42,640 bases of DNA from Acidobacteriota bacterium (GTDB taxonomy: Bacteria; Acidobacteriota; Terriglobia; Acidiferrales; UBA7541), in the NCBI GenBank assembly GCA_003156635.1, contig PMHK01000150.1:15975-58614 (forward strand). The letters are read 5' to 3'. Shown here in pieces: positions 35,412 to 42,640 of this stretch. The notes under the pieces were generated by a model. It did not search any database and was not told the DNA's origin. It was given only the letters and a program-made list of their open reading frames with translations. The translations under genes and the position numbers were made by a program. Within the stretch, counting starts at the first letter, position 1. Each line of letters opens with the position of its first letter.

Positions 35412-36833
35412 CTAAACCGCCGGCTGCTTCGGCCGCGGCATAATCAGCAGGTAGGTAAAAAACGAAACCCCGAATCCGACGAACCATGCATAAGGATACA
35501 AACCTCGCAACGCCGGAACCTCGAGTCCGATGAGCGCCACCGCTGCGCCGGCGCACAACGCGCCAATCGCTCGCCAGTTGAACCCATGCGAATATTCATA
35601 TTCGCCTCCGCGCTCGAACATCGCGTCGGTATGCAGCACGCGTTTCCGCAGTAAATAATAATCCGCGATCATCACGCCCGCGATCGGGCCCAGAAAACTC
35701 GAATAGCCGACCAGCCAGCCCATCACGTAACTGCCATGGTTTGCCAGCCACCTCCACGGCTGCATCAGCAGCCCAATGAAACAGGTGATGATTCCTCCAA
35801 TTTTGAAACTGATCCGCCGCGGCCACAGATTCGAAAAATCATTCGCCGGCGAAACCACGTTGGCCGCGACATTCACGTTCAGCGTCGCGAGCAACAAGGC
35901 CAGCATCGCGACGACCACCGCGATCGGATTACCCAGCCTGCTGAGCACCACCACCGGATCCCAAACCGCCGCGCCGAACACCACGACCGTAGCCGAAGTG
36001 ACCGCAATGCCGATGAAAGAATAAAAAGTCATCGTCGTCGGCAAGCCCAGCGCTTGCCCCAGCATCTGTTCCCGTTGTCCTTTCGCGTAACGGGTAAAAT
36101 CCGGAATGTTCAGCGCGACGGTAGCCCAAAACGCCACGACGCCCGTGAGCGACGGCACAAAAAATGCAAAAAATTCCGAGAACGAATGAAATTTCGACGG
36201 CGTCGAGAGCATCGGACCCAGGCCGCCCGCTTTCACGTAGGCCCAACCGAGCATCGCCAAACCCAGAACCAGCAGCGCGGGCGCGGTGACTCCCTGCAAA
36301 TATCGAATCGTTTCAATGCCGCGCAGAATGACCGCCAGGTTCAACAACCAAAAAAGAAAGAAGCAGAGCCAGGGGTGATCCCATCCGGGGCGCACCGCCG
36401 CCAGCAACGTATTGATCGCTTCACCGCCAATCCAGGTTTGAATCCCAAACCAGCCGCAGGCCACCAGTGCGCGCAGAATCGCCGGAACATTCGCACCCAA
36501 CACGCCAAACGAGGAACGCGCGAAAACCGGAAACGGAATTCCGTATTGCGCGCCGGCATGCGCGTTCAAGAGCATCGGAATTAGCACAATCACGTTGCCC
36601 AGAAAAACCGTAACCAGCGCCTGCTTCCAGTTCATTCCCCCAGCGATCATCGCACTGGCCAGCATGTAGGTGGGTATATTGACGCTCATCGCCACCCACA
36701 GCGCCGCGTAGTTGTAAGTGCCCCAGGTCCGCCGATCGCGCGGGATCGGCGCGAGATCCTTGTTCCACAGTTGGGTGGAGATTCGGCCGCCTGACGCGGA
36801 TAGGGCGTCGCCGGTTTTTTCCGATTCAATCAT
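35412..36833 (-). CDS. NCS1-family nucleobase/hydantoin/allantoin cation symporter
   Basis: This 473-residue membrane protein has about 12 hydrophobic helices. It shows NCS1 signatures: DLAPIPRDRRTWGTYNYAALW at the start, GWFGIQTWIGGEAI, NIPDFTRYAKG and NVAANVVSPANDFSNLWP. These resemble the Mhp1 hydantoin transporter and PucI-type allantoin permeases, so the substrate is probably a nucleobase, hydantoin, allantoin or thiamine-like compound taken up with Na+ or H+. The exact substrate cannot be read, and no catabolic partner gene is adjacent. It diverges from the ABC operon; the intergenic region (36834-36991) holds the ABC promoter. Confidence 0.85.
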   Translation of the reverse strand: MIESEKTGDALSASGGRISTQLWNKDLAPIPRDRRTWGTYNYAALWVAMSVNIPTYMLASAMIAGGMNWKQALVTVFLGNVIVLIPMLLNAHAGAQYGIPFPVFARSSFGVLGANVPAILRALVACGWFGIQTWIGGEAINTLLAAVRPGWDHPWLCFFLFWLLNLAVILRGIETIRYLQGVTAPALLVLGLAMLGWAYVKAGGLGPMLSTPSKFHSFSEFFAFFVPSLTGVVAFWATVALNIPDFTRYAKGQREQMLGQALGLPTTMTFYSFIGIAVTSATVVVFGAAVWDPVVVLSRLGNPIAVVVAMLALLLATLNVNVAANVVSPANDFSNLWPRRISFKIGGIITCFIGLLMQPWRWLANHGSYVMGWLVGYSSFLGPIAGVMIADYYLLRKRVLHTDAMFERGGEYEYSHGFNWRAIGALCAGAAVALIGLEVPALRGLYPYAWFVGFGVSFFTYLLIMPRPKQPAV

Positions 36834-36928
36834 TGCGTTCGCTGCTCCCTGGTTTTACGAAAATGAATTGCGGCGCTTATACCTCTCGCCTCGCTCAGGG
36901 GCAACACTTTTCTACGGGGAGACGCGGT

Positions 36929-36958
36929 TTGACACCGTGCGTCCGCGATTGTTAGCCT
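36929..36958 (+). promoter_or_regulatory. probable promoter of the ABC importer operon
   Basis: A perfect TTGACA (36929-36934) is separated by 18 bases from TAGCCT (36953-36958). Transcription would begin near 36965, about 27 bases before ATG 36992. The architecture matches the trpC promoter (TTGACA-18-TAGCAT). Confidence 0.6.
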
Positions 36959-36974
36959 GCGGGCGACGCGCACG

Positions 36975-36989
36975 GAAGCGTCACGCTTC
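36975..36989 (+). promoter_or_regulatory. hairpin directly before the ABC ATPase start codon
   Basis: GAAGCG-TCA-CGCTTC is a perfect 6-bp stem with a 3-base loop that ends two bases before the ATG at 36992. The only Shine-Dalgarno-like sequence, GGAAG (36974-36978), lies in its left arm, so the hairpin would hide it. The structure is seen; a regulatory role is inferred. Confidence 0.45.
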
Positions 36990-36991
36990 GC

Positions 36992-37810
36992 ATGCCCAAC
37001 AATTCCTCAGGCAACTCGAATACTCCCTCCAATGTTTCCGCCGCGGACGCTTCCGCGACCGCTATTGAGCTGCGCCATGTCTCCTACAACCTCCCGAACG
37101 GGCGCTCCTTGCTGCACGATCTCAGCCTGACTGTAAAAAATGGCGAAACACTCGTGCTGCTCGGCCGCAGCGGCGCTGGTAAATCCACCGCACTGAAATT
37201 GATCAACCGCATGCTGGAATTAAGCGGCGGCGAAATTCGAGTCGAAGGCAAATCGACGATTGATTGGGATCCGATCGCGCTGCGCCGCCACATCGGTTAC
37301 GTTATTCAGGAAATCGGCCTGTTCCCGCACTACACCGTCGAACAAAACATTTCTCTCGTTCCGCGGCTGGAAAAATGGCCCGAGGATCGCACCCGCGCGC
37401 GCGTTGCGGAACTAATGAAGCTCGTCGGATTGGAGCCCGCAAAATTCCTGCATCGCCACCCGCACGAACTCTCGGGTGGCCAACGCCAACGCATCGGCAT
37501 CGCCCGCGCGCTCGCCGCCGATCCGCCCATTCTGCTGCTGGACGAGCCCTTCGGCGCGCTCGATCCGCTCACCCGCGGCGAACTGCAACGCGAATTCCAG
37601 GAACTCGAGCAGCTGATCCGCAAGACCATCGTCCTGGTCACGCACCATGTGGGCGAGGCGCTGCTGCTTGGTTCGCGCATTGGCGTGATCGAAGCCGGAG
37701 CCCTGGTTGGCCTCTATACCCCGAAGGAATTTCTGGCTGCCAAGGAACCGGTCGCCGCGGGTTACGTCGCGAATCTGCGGATGTATCCAAACGAGGAGGG
37801 CGACCTATGA
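36992..37810 (+). CDS. ABC transporter ATPase, glycine betaine/osmoprotectant type
   Basis: This 272-residue ATPase has the Walker A GRSGAGKST, signature LSGGQRQR, Walker B ILLLDEPFG and H-loop VTHH. It resembles OpuCA/ProV but lacks the C-terminal CBS domains that sense ionic strength in OpuA/OpuC, and its N-terminal ~23 residues are a Ser/Asn-rich extension. It energises the importer made with the permease and binding protein downstream. Its TGA overlaps the permease ATG (ATGA). The start is preceded by a hairpin that may mask the ribosome-binding site. Confidence 0.88.
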   Translation: MPNNSSGNSNTPSNVSAADASATAIELRHVSYNLPNGRSLLHDLSLTVKNGETLVLLGRSGAGKSTALKLINRMLELSGGEIRVEGKSTIDWDPIALRRHIGYVIQEIGLFPHYTVEQNISLVPRLEKWPEDRTRARVAELMKLVGLEPAKFLHRHPHELSGGQRQRIGIARALAADPPILLLDEPFGALDPLTRGELQREFQELEQLIRKTIVLVTHHVGEALLLGSRIGVIEAGALVGLYTPKEFLAAKEPVAAGYVANLRMYPNEEGDL

Positions 37811-38445
37811 CCTTGTTGCAGTTTTTTTCGCGCCATCATCGCGAAATCTTTCAAGGCACACTCGAACATATCTGGCTGGTCGGAATTGCGATGCTGCTCG
37901 CGGTGGGCATTGGCGTGCCGCTCGGAATTATCGTGGCCAAACGCCCGTGGCTTTCTAAGCCGATCCTCGGCGGCGCGAATATCGCGGAAACCATTCCCAG
38001 CCTGGCGCTGTTTGGTTTCTTGCTTCCGGTTCCCTGGCTCGGTGGACGCGCCGACCGCTTGGCCATTGCCGCGCTGGCGCTATACGCCCTGCTTCCCATC
38101 ATTCGCAACACGGCGGCGGGGATTACCGGCGTGCAACATGCGGTGCGCGATGCCGCGCGTGGCATGGGCATGACCGAACGCCAGATTCTGCTGCAAGTGG
38201 AATTGCCACTTTCATTTTCCACCATTCTCGCCGGCATCCGAATCGCCACAGTTTTGACCATTGGCATCGCCACGATTGCCGCCGCCGTGGGCGCCGGCGG
38301 CCTGGGCGAATTTATTTTCCGCGGCTTGGCGATGGTCAACAATCAACTCATCCTGGCCGGCGCAATTCCGGCGGCGCTTCTCGCGCTCGGCGCCGACGCC
38401 GTTTTGAGTTTGCTGGAACGCCGGCTGCGGCCCGTGCGCGCGTGA
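37807..38445 (+). CDS. ABC transporter permease, glycine betaine/osmoprotectant type
   Basis: This 212-residue protein has five to six transmembrane helices and the EAA-type loop (GMGMTERQILLQVELPLSFSTILAGIR) of a BPD-type permease. ETIPSLALFGFLLP is typical of OpuCB/YehY-like permeases. The ATG overlaps the ATPase stop. Only one permease gene is present, so it probably forms a homodimer. The start at 37807 is fixed by the overlap; the open frame upstream to 37264 is not coding. Confidence 0.88.
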   Translation: MTLLQFFSRHHREIFQGTLEHIWLVGIAMLLAVGIGVPLGIIVAKRPWLSKPILGGANIAETIPSLALFGFLLPVPWLGGRADRLAIAALALYALLPIIRNTAAGITGVQHAVRDAARGMGMTERQILLQVELPLSFSTILAGIRIATVLTIGIATIAAAVGAGGLGEFIFRGLAMVNNQLILAGAIPAALLALGADAVLSLLERRLRPVRA

Positions 38446-39335
38446 TGCGCCGCGCGTGGCTGATTGCCGTTGTGGCGGCCTTCGTCGCTTGCTCATTTTC
38501 TTCGTGCAGTCCGGACCGCCACGACGACATCGTGGTCGGCTCTAAAAACTTTTCGGAACAGGCTTTGCTCGGCGAAATTCTGGCGCAGCATATCGAAGCG
38601 CGCACCCATAAGCCGGTCACCCGGCGCTTTTATCTTGCCGGCACTTACATCTGCCAGCAGGCCTTGCTCGCCGGCCGCATCGATATGTACGTCGAATATA
38701 CTGGCACCGCGCTCACCGCCGTCTTGCGCGATCCGCTCCAATCGAATTCTTCGGCGGTCTTTGCGCGGGTGCAATCCGAATATAAAAAGCGGTTTGATCT
38801 GGATGTATTGCCGTCGCTCGGATTCAATAACACCTTCGCCATCGTCGTTCGCGGGGAAGACGCTCGCCGCCTGAACCTGAAAACCATTTCCGACGCGGCC
38901 CCACATGCTCACGACTGGCGCGCCGGTTTCGGATTCGAATTCATGGAGCGGCCGGACGGGTATCCCGGTTTGTCGCGGGTCTACGGGCTGACCTTCGCGG
39001 AACCGCCGCGCATTCTTGATCTGGGTTTGCTCTATCGCGCGCTGCTCGAAAAGCAAGTAGACATCGTGGCCGGCAACTCCACCGACGGCCTGCTGGCCGC
39101 GCGAGACTTGGTGCAGCTCGAGGACGACCGGCATTATTTCCCGCCGTACGACGCGGTTCCGGTCGCGCGCCCAGAAACCCTGACGCGTAATCCCGAAGCG
39201 CGCGCCGCGTTGCTGGACCTGGCGGGAAAGATTAACGACGAAGAAATGCGCAAGATGAACTACGCGGTGGATGGCGAACATCGCGACGCCTCAGAAGTCG
39301 CGCGCGATTTCCTGCACGCCAAGGGTCTCGATTAA
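38445..39335 (+). CDS. substrate-binding lipoprotein, glycine betaine/osmoprotectant type
   Basis: This 296-residue protein has a lipoprotein signal (FSSC, cysteine near residue 20) and an OpuAC-type binding fold. VGSKNFSEQALLGEIL and IDMYVEYTGTALT are hallmarks of the OpuCC/ProX/YehZ family. Its ATG overlaps the permease TGA in a TGATG; a GTG start one codon upstream is also possible. With the two genes before it, it completes a three-gene importer for a quaternary amine such as glycine betaine or choline. The precise ligand is unknown. Confidence 0.87.
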   Translation: MRRAWLIAVVAAFVACSFSSCSPDRHDDIVVGSKNFSEQALLGEILAQHIEARTHKPVTRRFYLAGTYICQQALLAGRIDMYVEYTGTALTAVLRDPLQSNSSAVFARVQSEYKKRFDLDVLPSLGFNNTFAIVVRGEDARRLNLKTISDAAPHAHDWRAGFGFEFMERPDGYPGLSRVYGLTFAEPPRILDLGLLYRALLEKQVDIVAGNSTDGLLAARDLVQLEDDRHYFPPYDAVPVARPETLTRNPEARAALLDLAGKINDEEMRKMNYAVDGEHRDASEVARDFLHAKGLD

Positions 39336-39371
39336 TTTGGTTTGCGCGGCGATGCCGTTGAATTGAAGAAA

Positions 39372-40130
39372 CTACTCGGCGTCCTGCAGTGTTTTGCAGT
39401 GCGCTTCCAGCGCCGTGCAGTACTGCCGCTGCGCGTCGAGTTCCGATTGCAATTTCTTGACGAGCAATTCCAGCCGGCGCATTTCGTTGCGCAGTTTCTG
39501 CAACTCTGCGGGCGGAGCCGACGGCGCACGTGGCGCCGGCGGCGCGACGGGCACGGGCTGTGAATTTAGGCGTGGCTGAAACGGCGGCGACGCAACTGGC
39601 GCAGCGCGATACACGGGCGCAGCGGCAACCGGCTGGTCGAGCGCGGGCGCGGCTGAAAACAACCCGCCAAGCACTCGCGACGCTTCCGCAGCATTTGCTT
39701 CCTCGTCACGCAAAGAGGTGCCGGGCAAGCTGGCAGGCCTCAGCAAGCTTTTTACCCGCGCGATCAGATCCTGCGGCTGGAACGGTTTGCGCACCAGCTC
39801 ATCGGCTTTCACCGCCATCGCTTTTTCCGCCACGCCGCGGTTCACTACACCTGACATCAGAATGACCGGAATCTTCCCGAGCTTTTCGTGCTGCTTGATG
39901 AACTCGCAGACCTCGTAACCGTCCTTGTCCGGCATGATCACGTCGGTAATCACCGCGTCGGGCGCATTATCCCCAAATTGCGCCAGCGCCGACGAAGCGT
40001 CTGCGCAAGTAATCACGTGAATGTTTTCCTTGCGGAAAGCGATCTTGATCACTTCGCGCATGGTCGCGCTGTCGTCGATGAAATACACGGTCGGAACCCG
40101 GGCCGCGGTAAGTGTTTGCGTTTCGGTCAT
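39372..40130 (-). CDS. response regulator with receiver domain and C-terminal coiled coil
   Basis: This 252-residue protein has a canonical receiver domain (about 12-130). It shows the acidic pair D19/D20, phosphoacceptor D63 in ITDVIMPDKDGYE, the serine in LMSG, and the lysine in RKPF (K115). A proline/alanine-rich linker follows, then a coiled coil (about 205-250, LRNEMRRLELLVKKLQSEL). There is no DNA-binding domain, so it acts by protein contact. I chose the ATG at 40130: AAGGA lies 7 bases upstream and the ATG overlaps the stop of the preceding gene (ATGA). An ATG at 40136 is also in frame. Confidence 0.86.
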   Translation of the reverse strand: MTETQTLTAARVPTVYFIDDSATMREVIKIAFRKENIHVITCADASSALAQFGDNAPDAVITDVIMPDKDGYEVCEFIKQHEKLGKIPVILMSGVVNRGVAEKAMAVKADELVRKPFQPQDLIARVKSLLRPASLPGTSLRDEEANAAEASRVLGGLFSAAPALDQPVAAAPVYRAAPVASPPFQPRLNSQPVPVAPPAPRAPSAPPAELQKLRNEMRRLELLVKKLQSELDAQRQYCTALEAHCKTLQDAE

Positions 40131-40987
40131 GACCATTCCTTTTCCGCATTTTCGTGCAGGGCGTCGTGCGGGCCGTCGTGTTGCTCCGCGTGCTGCCCGT
40201 CGTGCTGCCTCTGCTGATGATCGTCTTCCTGGCTCGCGTTCTGTTCTTCGTCCAGTTCGCGCATGGCGTCCAGCAACAGGTCGGTGGCCGAGCGCAGCAC
40301 CGTGCGCTGGGCCGCGGTGGTTCCGTAAACAAACTTGTAAACGCCCTTCTCCGCGCCCTGGCAGGTCTGAATAATTTCCTTCACCGCTTCATCGCCAAAC
40401 AGCGCGTCGCATTCCGCGTGCACAATCTCGCCGGCCTCGAAGAAGATGATCCCATCCGCGTCGGTAGCGTTGATGTGCAGCGCGCCGGTCTGCCGTGCTG
40501 GGCCCAGCATCTGAATCACGCCCGGCAGATCGAGATGCGAAAGGCTACCGCTCAAATCGGTGTCGGCGCTCAGCAACATTTGCGTCGGCTGAAATCCTTC
40601 CTGGCGGCTGATCAGAAAATTGCGTATATGCGCCGCAATATCCGAGGGCGGTTTGCGCCGGTCCACAAAGTCGTCGCAACCCGCGCGGTACGCTTCGAGC
40701 AGCGCCTGATCGCTTCCGCCGCCGCCAATCGCGATCAACGCAATATTCGTGGTTTTGGGATCGGCGCGCAGAATCGGCGCCATCTCCAGCGCGCCCATTT
40801 CGCGCAGATTCGTGGCGCACAATACCGCCGACGGAGCATTCCATTCGAGCATCGTCAGCGCGTAAGAAACTTGCGTGCACTGGACCACCTCAAAACCCAC
40901 GTGGCGCAGCGCGTCGCTGACCCGCTTCGAGAAATACACGTTGCTGTCGATCAGCAATATCCGCGGTGCCGAGGCTAACGCGTTCAT
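40127..40987 (-). CDS. degenerate receiver plus DUF4388 protein with histidine-rich tail
   Basis: This 286-residue protein has a receiver-like fold (about 8-125) in which the phosphoacceptor is missing: where an aspartate is expected (near residue 57) the sequence reads VLCATN. A DUF4388 (PatA-like) domain follows (about 140-245, DLSGSLSHLDLPGVIQMLG... FFEAGEIVHAE). The last 30 residues are rich in His/Asp/Gln with histidines at 257, 262, 266, 270, 274 and 278, spaced by four, encoded by 12-bp repeats. The tail may bind metal or form a helix with one His face. It overlaps both neighbours by 4 bases (ATGA) in the chemosensory operon. The exact role is unknown. Confidence 0.8.
   Translation of the reverse strand: MNALASAPRILLIDSNVYFSKRVSDALRHVGFEVVQCTQVSYALTMLEWNAPSAVLCATNLREMGALEMAPILRADPKTTNIALIAIGGGGSDQALLEAYRAGCDDFVDRRKPPSDIAAHIRNFLISRQEGFQPTQMLLSADTDLSGSLSHLDLPGVIQMLGPARQTGALHINATDADGIIFFEAGEIVHAECDALFGDEAVKEIIQTCQGAEKGVYKFVYGTTAAQRTVLRSATDLLLDAMRELDEEQNASQEDDHQQRQHDGQHAEQHDGPHDALHENAEKEWS
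40154..40213. repeat. five imperfect 12-bp tandem repeats encoding the histidine tail
   Basis: Reading the plus strand from 40154, five units begin GTG, GTG, GTG, GTG and GTG at 12-base steps (40154, 40166, 40178, 40190, 40202), with variants of GTGCxGxCCGTC. Because 12 is a multiple of three, copy-number change would keep the frame and add or remove four residues containing one histidine. It is inside the coding region at 40127-40987. Confidence 0.75.
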
Positions 40988-41469
40988 GCGCGCACCTCTG
41001 CGTTAGCCGCACCGTGCGCCGATTCCGCGCGCGGCGACACCAGCGCCTCAAGGTTCAGCACCTGAATCTTCTCGCCGTCCACATCGAGTGAACCCATAAA
41101 ATGTGCCGCTTGTCCGTCCTGCGCCGGAATCAATTCCGAATTGGACAGCTCGCATTCGCCATTCACCGGAATCGCGCTGGCCTCGGTTTCATTTCCGAAT
41201 TCGCGCCGCGCCACCAGATAAAATCGATGCACCGACGATTCCCGACCGCACAGCACGCGCGAAACGTCATACACCGGCACGATGCGGCCCCGGCGAACGA
41301 TGACTCCCGCGATCAGCGCCGTGGTGTTCGGGAAATGATGCAGCCGCACCGGCGGCGCCAGTTCCTCCACCAGCTCCGAGCGCAGCGCAAACCGCCGATT
41401 CCCCACGTGCAACAACACGTAGGAATGTTTGCTCGCCTGCTCCGCTCCGGTCATTGCCGCGCCCGTCAT
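40984..41469 (-). CDS. cheW: CheW-like chemosensory coupling protein, second copy
   Basis: This 161-residue CheW-domain protein (SYVLLHVGNRRFALRSELVEELAPP, then LIAGVIVRRGRIVPVYDVSRVL) probably couples a receptor array to a CheA kinase. I chose ATG 41469, which overlaps the previous cheW stop (ATGA); a longer open frame to 41616 is not coding. Its stop overlaps the next gene by 4 bases. CheA and receptors are outside the window. Confidence 0.82.
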   Translation of the reverse strand: MTGAAMTGAEQASKHSYVLLHVGNRRFALRSELVEELAPPVRLHHFPNTTALIAGVIVRRGRIVPVYDVSRVLCGRESSVHRFYLVARREFGNETEASAIPVNGECELSNSELIPAQDGQAAHFMGSLDVDGEKIQVLNLEALVSPRAESAHGAANAEVRA

Positions 41470-41999
41470 CCTTGCACCGCGCTTTCGAGCTGCTGGGTCG
41501 CGATGCTTACCGCAGCGGCTTGATCCAGCCGCGCAAATTCTTCCACGGTCAGAAATCCACCAGGATTGATCACTGGAATCACGCGATCCTCGAGATACGT
41601 CAGTCCCCGATACCATTTCCGCTCTTGGCCCTGAAATCCACGCGGCAGCGGATGAATTGTGGCCACGTCCGCCATGCGCTCGATCGAATCCACCAGTACC
41701 GCCGCGCGAATCTGCCGCAGAATCAGCACCAGCGTGGGTCGTGTCACGCGCAGACCAAAATGCGCGCAGCCGCTGACCACGTAGTACGTTCGCCGCGCGC
41801 GTTCCACCAGATGCCGCACCTTCGGAACTTCAGCTTGCTCGATTTCAATCGCCGTCCCGCCCAGGCTGTCCGTACTGCGAATTTCCTGCACCGCGTCCGC
41901 CGCAATCGCGAAGGTTTGATTCGCGATGCAAAATAAAATGACGGCTTCGCTGGCCCGCGCGCGCCGCGGCTTAGCCGCATCGGCCGTGGCGAACTTCAC
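41466..41999 (-). CDS. cheW: CheW-like chemosensory coupling protein, first copy
   Basis: This 177-residue CheW-domain protein has FCIANQTFAIAADAVQEIRS at the start and YLEDRVIPVINPGGFL near the middle of the second subdomain. The start is GTG at 41999, overlapping the cheB stop in GTGA. It is more diverged than the second copy and carries an extra segment (PLPRGFQGQERKW). Two CheWs in tandem suggest they differ in partner or in the array. It belongs to the five-gene operon running minus. Confidence 0.8.
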   Translation of the reverse strand: MKFATADAAKPRRARASEAVILFCIANQTFAIAADAVQEIRSTDSLGGTAIEIEQAEVPKVRHLVERARRTYYVVSGCAHFGLRVTRPTLVLILRQIRAAVLVDSIERMADVATIHPLPRGFQGQERKWYRGLTYLEDRVIPVINPGGFLTVEEFARLDQAAAVSIATQQLESAVQG

Positions 42000-42640
42000 C
42001 GTGCACCTGCCGGCACCAGCCGCGAAATCTGCACCACTCGCTTTTCGATCGCCGCGCTGATTTCGTCCAAAGGAAGAATTTCATCCACCGCTCCGGTCTT
42101 GATGGCCTCGGCAGGCATCCCGAAAATCATGGAAGTCGCTTCGTCCTGCGCGATCACGTAGCCGCCCGCGGCCTTGGCGAATTTCACGCCTTTCGCCGCG
42201 TCGTTCCCCATGCCGGTCAAAACCACCGCGACCGTTGCCCCGCGTGTGTGCGCCGCGACTGATTCCACCGCCACATCCGCGCAAGGACGATACCCGTCGA
42301 TTCGGTCGCCGGGGTCCAAGTTGAGTCTTCCGGTAAATGACAAGCGCACATGGTGCGAGCCGGGGCAAAGATAAATCGTGCCGGGCTGCATCGTTTCGTT
42401 CTGCTCCGCTTCTTTCACCGGCAGTTGCGATACTTCCGCCAGTTGCGTGGTAAACGGCTGGGTGAAAGCGGCAGGCATATGCACGACGAGCAATACGGCC
42501 GCGGGCAAATTCTTGGGCAAACCCGAAACCACGCGCATCACTGCCGCGGGACCGCCGGTCGACGCGGCGATGACGACCACGGGAATTCGATTTCCATTTT
42601 GATCGGTGGATGACGCTCGCCGCGATGAAACCGGAGCAGC
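41996..42640 (-). CDS. cheB: chemotaxis protein-glutamate methylesterase CheB, C-terminal part (runs off the window)
   Basis: The visible 214 residues hold the CheB methylesterase domain. The catalytic serine is in IAASTGGP, the histidine in LLVVHMPAAF, and the aspartate in VLTGMGNDAAKG. Upstream the frame stays open to the window edge and reads a Ser/Arg/Pro-rich linker (VSSRRASSTDQNGNRIP), typical of the hinge between a receiver domain and the esterase domain. So the receiver is probably encoded beyond the edge. CheB removes methyl groups from receptors for adaptation. The start codon is not in the window; the GTG at 42580 is internal. Confidence 0.9.
   Translation of the reverse strand, partial: AAPVSSRRASSTDQNGNRIPVVVIAASTGGPAAVMRVVSGLPKNLPAAVLLVVHMPAAFTQPFTTQLAEVSQLPVKEAEQNETMQPGTIYLCPGSHHVRLSFTGRLNLDPGDRIDGYRPCADVAVESVAAHTRGATVAVVLTGMGNDAAKGVKFAKAAGGYVIAQDEATSMIFGMPAEAIKTGAVDEILPLDEISAAIEKRVVQISRLVPAGAR

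Noticed and set aside
42580-42640. CheB starting at the GTG near 42580
   Set aside because: The frame continues to the window edge with a linker typical of full-length CheB, so this GTG is internal.
1-42640. CRISPR arrays, insertion sequences, prophage or rRNA genes
   Set aside because: No regularly spaced repeats, transposase or integrase motifs, terminal inverted repeats or rRNA-like stretches were found; the only RNA gene seen is tRNA-Arg.

Overview
The window is about 42.6 kb of a GC-rich bacterial chromosome and most probably comes from an Acidobacteriota genome of the Terriglobia/Koribacter type. That placement is an inference. It rests on a short membrane protein with a CAMCYQNAAASG motif and a 103-residue protein with an FFPM-RVERIALDE block, both of which I remember as acidobacterial conserved hypotheticals, and on the mix of box/pca genes, secreted enzymes and degenerate receiver proteins. 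I see no insertion sequence, prophage, CRISPR array or rRNA. Genes are tightly packed. The longest stretches without a gene are about 200-265 bases (4369-4615, 10433-10635, 12427-12688, 22227-22471), and none exceeds 300.

Layout. 1-3652 (minus): a Tat-exported spermidine-dehydrogenase-like flavoprotein, then pcaB and the start of pcaD (beta-ketoadipate pathway). 3820-4368 (minus): a zinc-ribbon/FHA protein. 4616-8681 (plus): boxR-boxC-boxB, the regulator, the ring-cleaving lyase and the benzoyl-CoA epoxidase of aerobic benzoyl-CoA degradation, closed by a bidirectional terminator. 8792-12426 (minus): a secreted phosphoesterase and a multicopper oxidase. 12689-19131: a parvulin-type peptidyl-prolyl isomerase, tRNA-Arg(CCU), a small membrane protein, an aldo/keto reductase, an SGNH hydrolase, a radical SAM/SPASM protein and RmuC. 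19171-24868: a signalling island in which a GAF/HD-GYP protein, translationally coupled to a secreted protein, diverges from a CHASE2-adenylate cyclase. 24890-27654: RlpA, a zinc-ribbon rhomboid protease, a CDP-alcohol phosphatidyltransferase and the 103-residue unknown. 27750-32783 (minus): scoB/scoA (3-oxoacid CoA-transferase) and trpC-trpF-trpB-trpA. 32910-36833: a response-regulator/membrane/trypsin-like protease fusion, a type-5 uracil-DNA glycosylase and an NCS1 permease. 36992-39335 (plus): a betaine-type ABC importer. 39372-42640 (minus): the chemosensory operon cheB-cheW-cheW-(degenerate receiver plus DUF4388)-receiver, in which every junction is an ATGA or GTGA overlap.

How the genes fit together. 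The box and pca genes, possibly with scoAB, describe catabolism of aromatic acids to 3-oxoadipate and its CoA ester. boxA (the reductase of the epoxidase) and benzoate-CoA ligase are not in the window. The trp genes form one transcription unit behind a clear sigma-70-like promoter, but trpE, trpG and trpD lie elsewhere.

The most unusual items are: (i) the receiver-transmembrane-coiled coil-protease fusion at 32910-34586; (ii) the degenerate receiver/DUF4388 protein whose histidine-rich tail is encoded by five 12-bp repeats; (iii) an HD-GYP domain expanded by roughly 110 residues and coupled to a secreted protein; (iv) an A9 run at the trpF/trpB junction from which a -1 shift would fuse the two proteins; and (v) two copies of TAGTGCAYCTC flanking the boxR promoter region.
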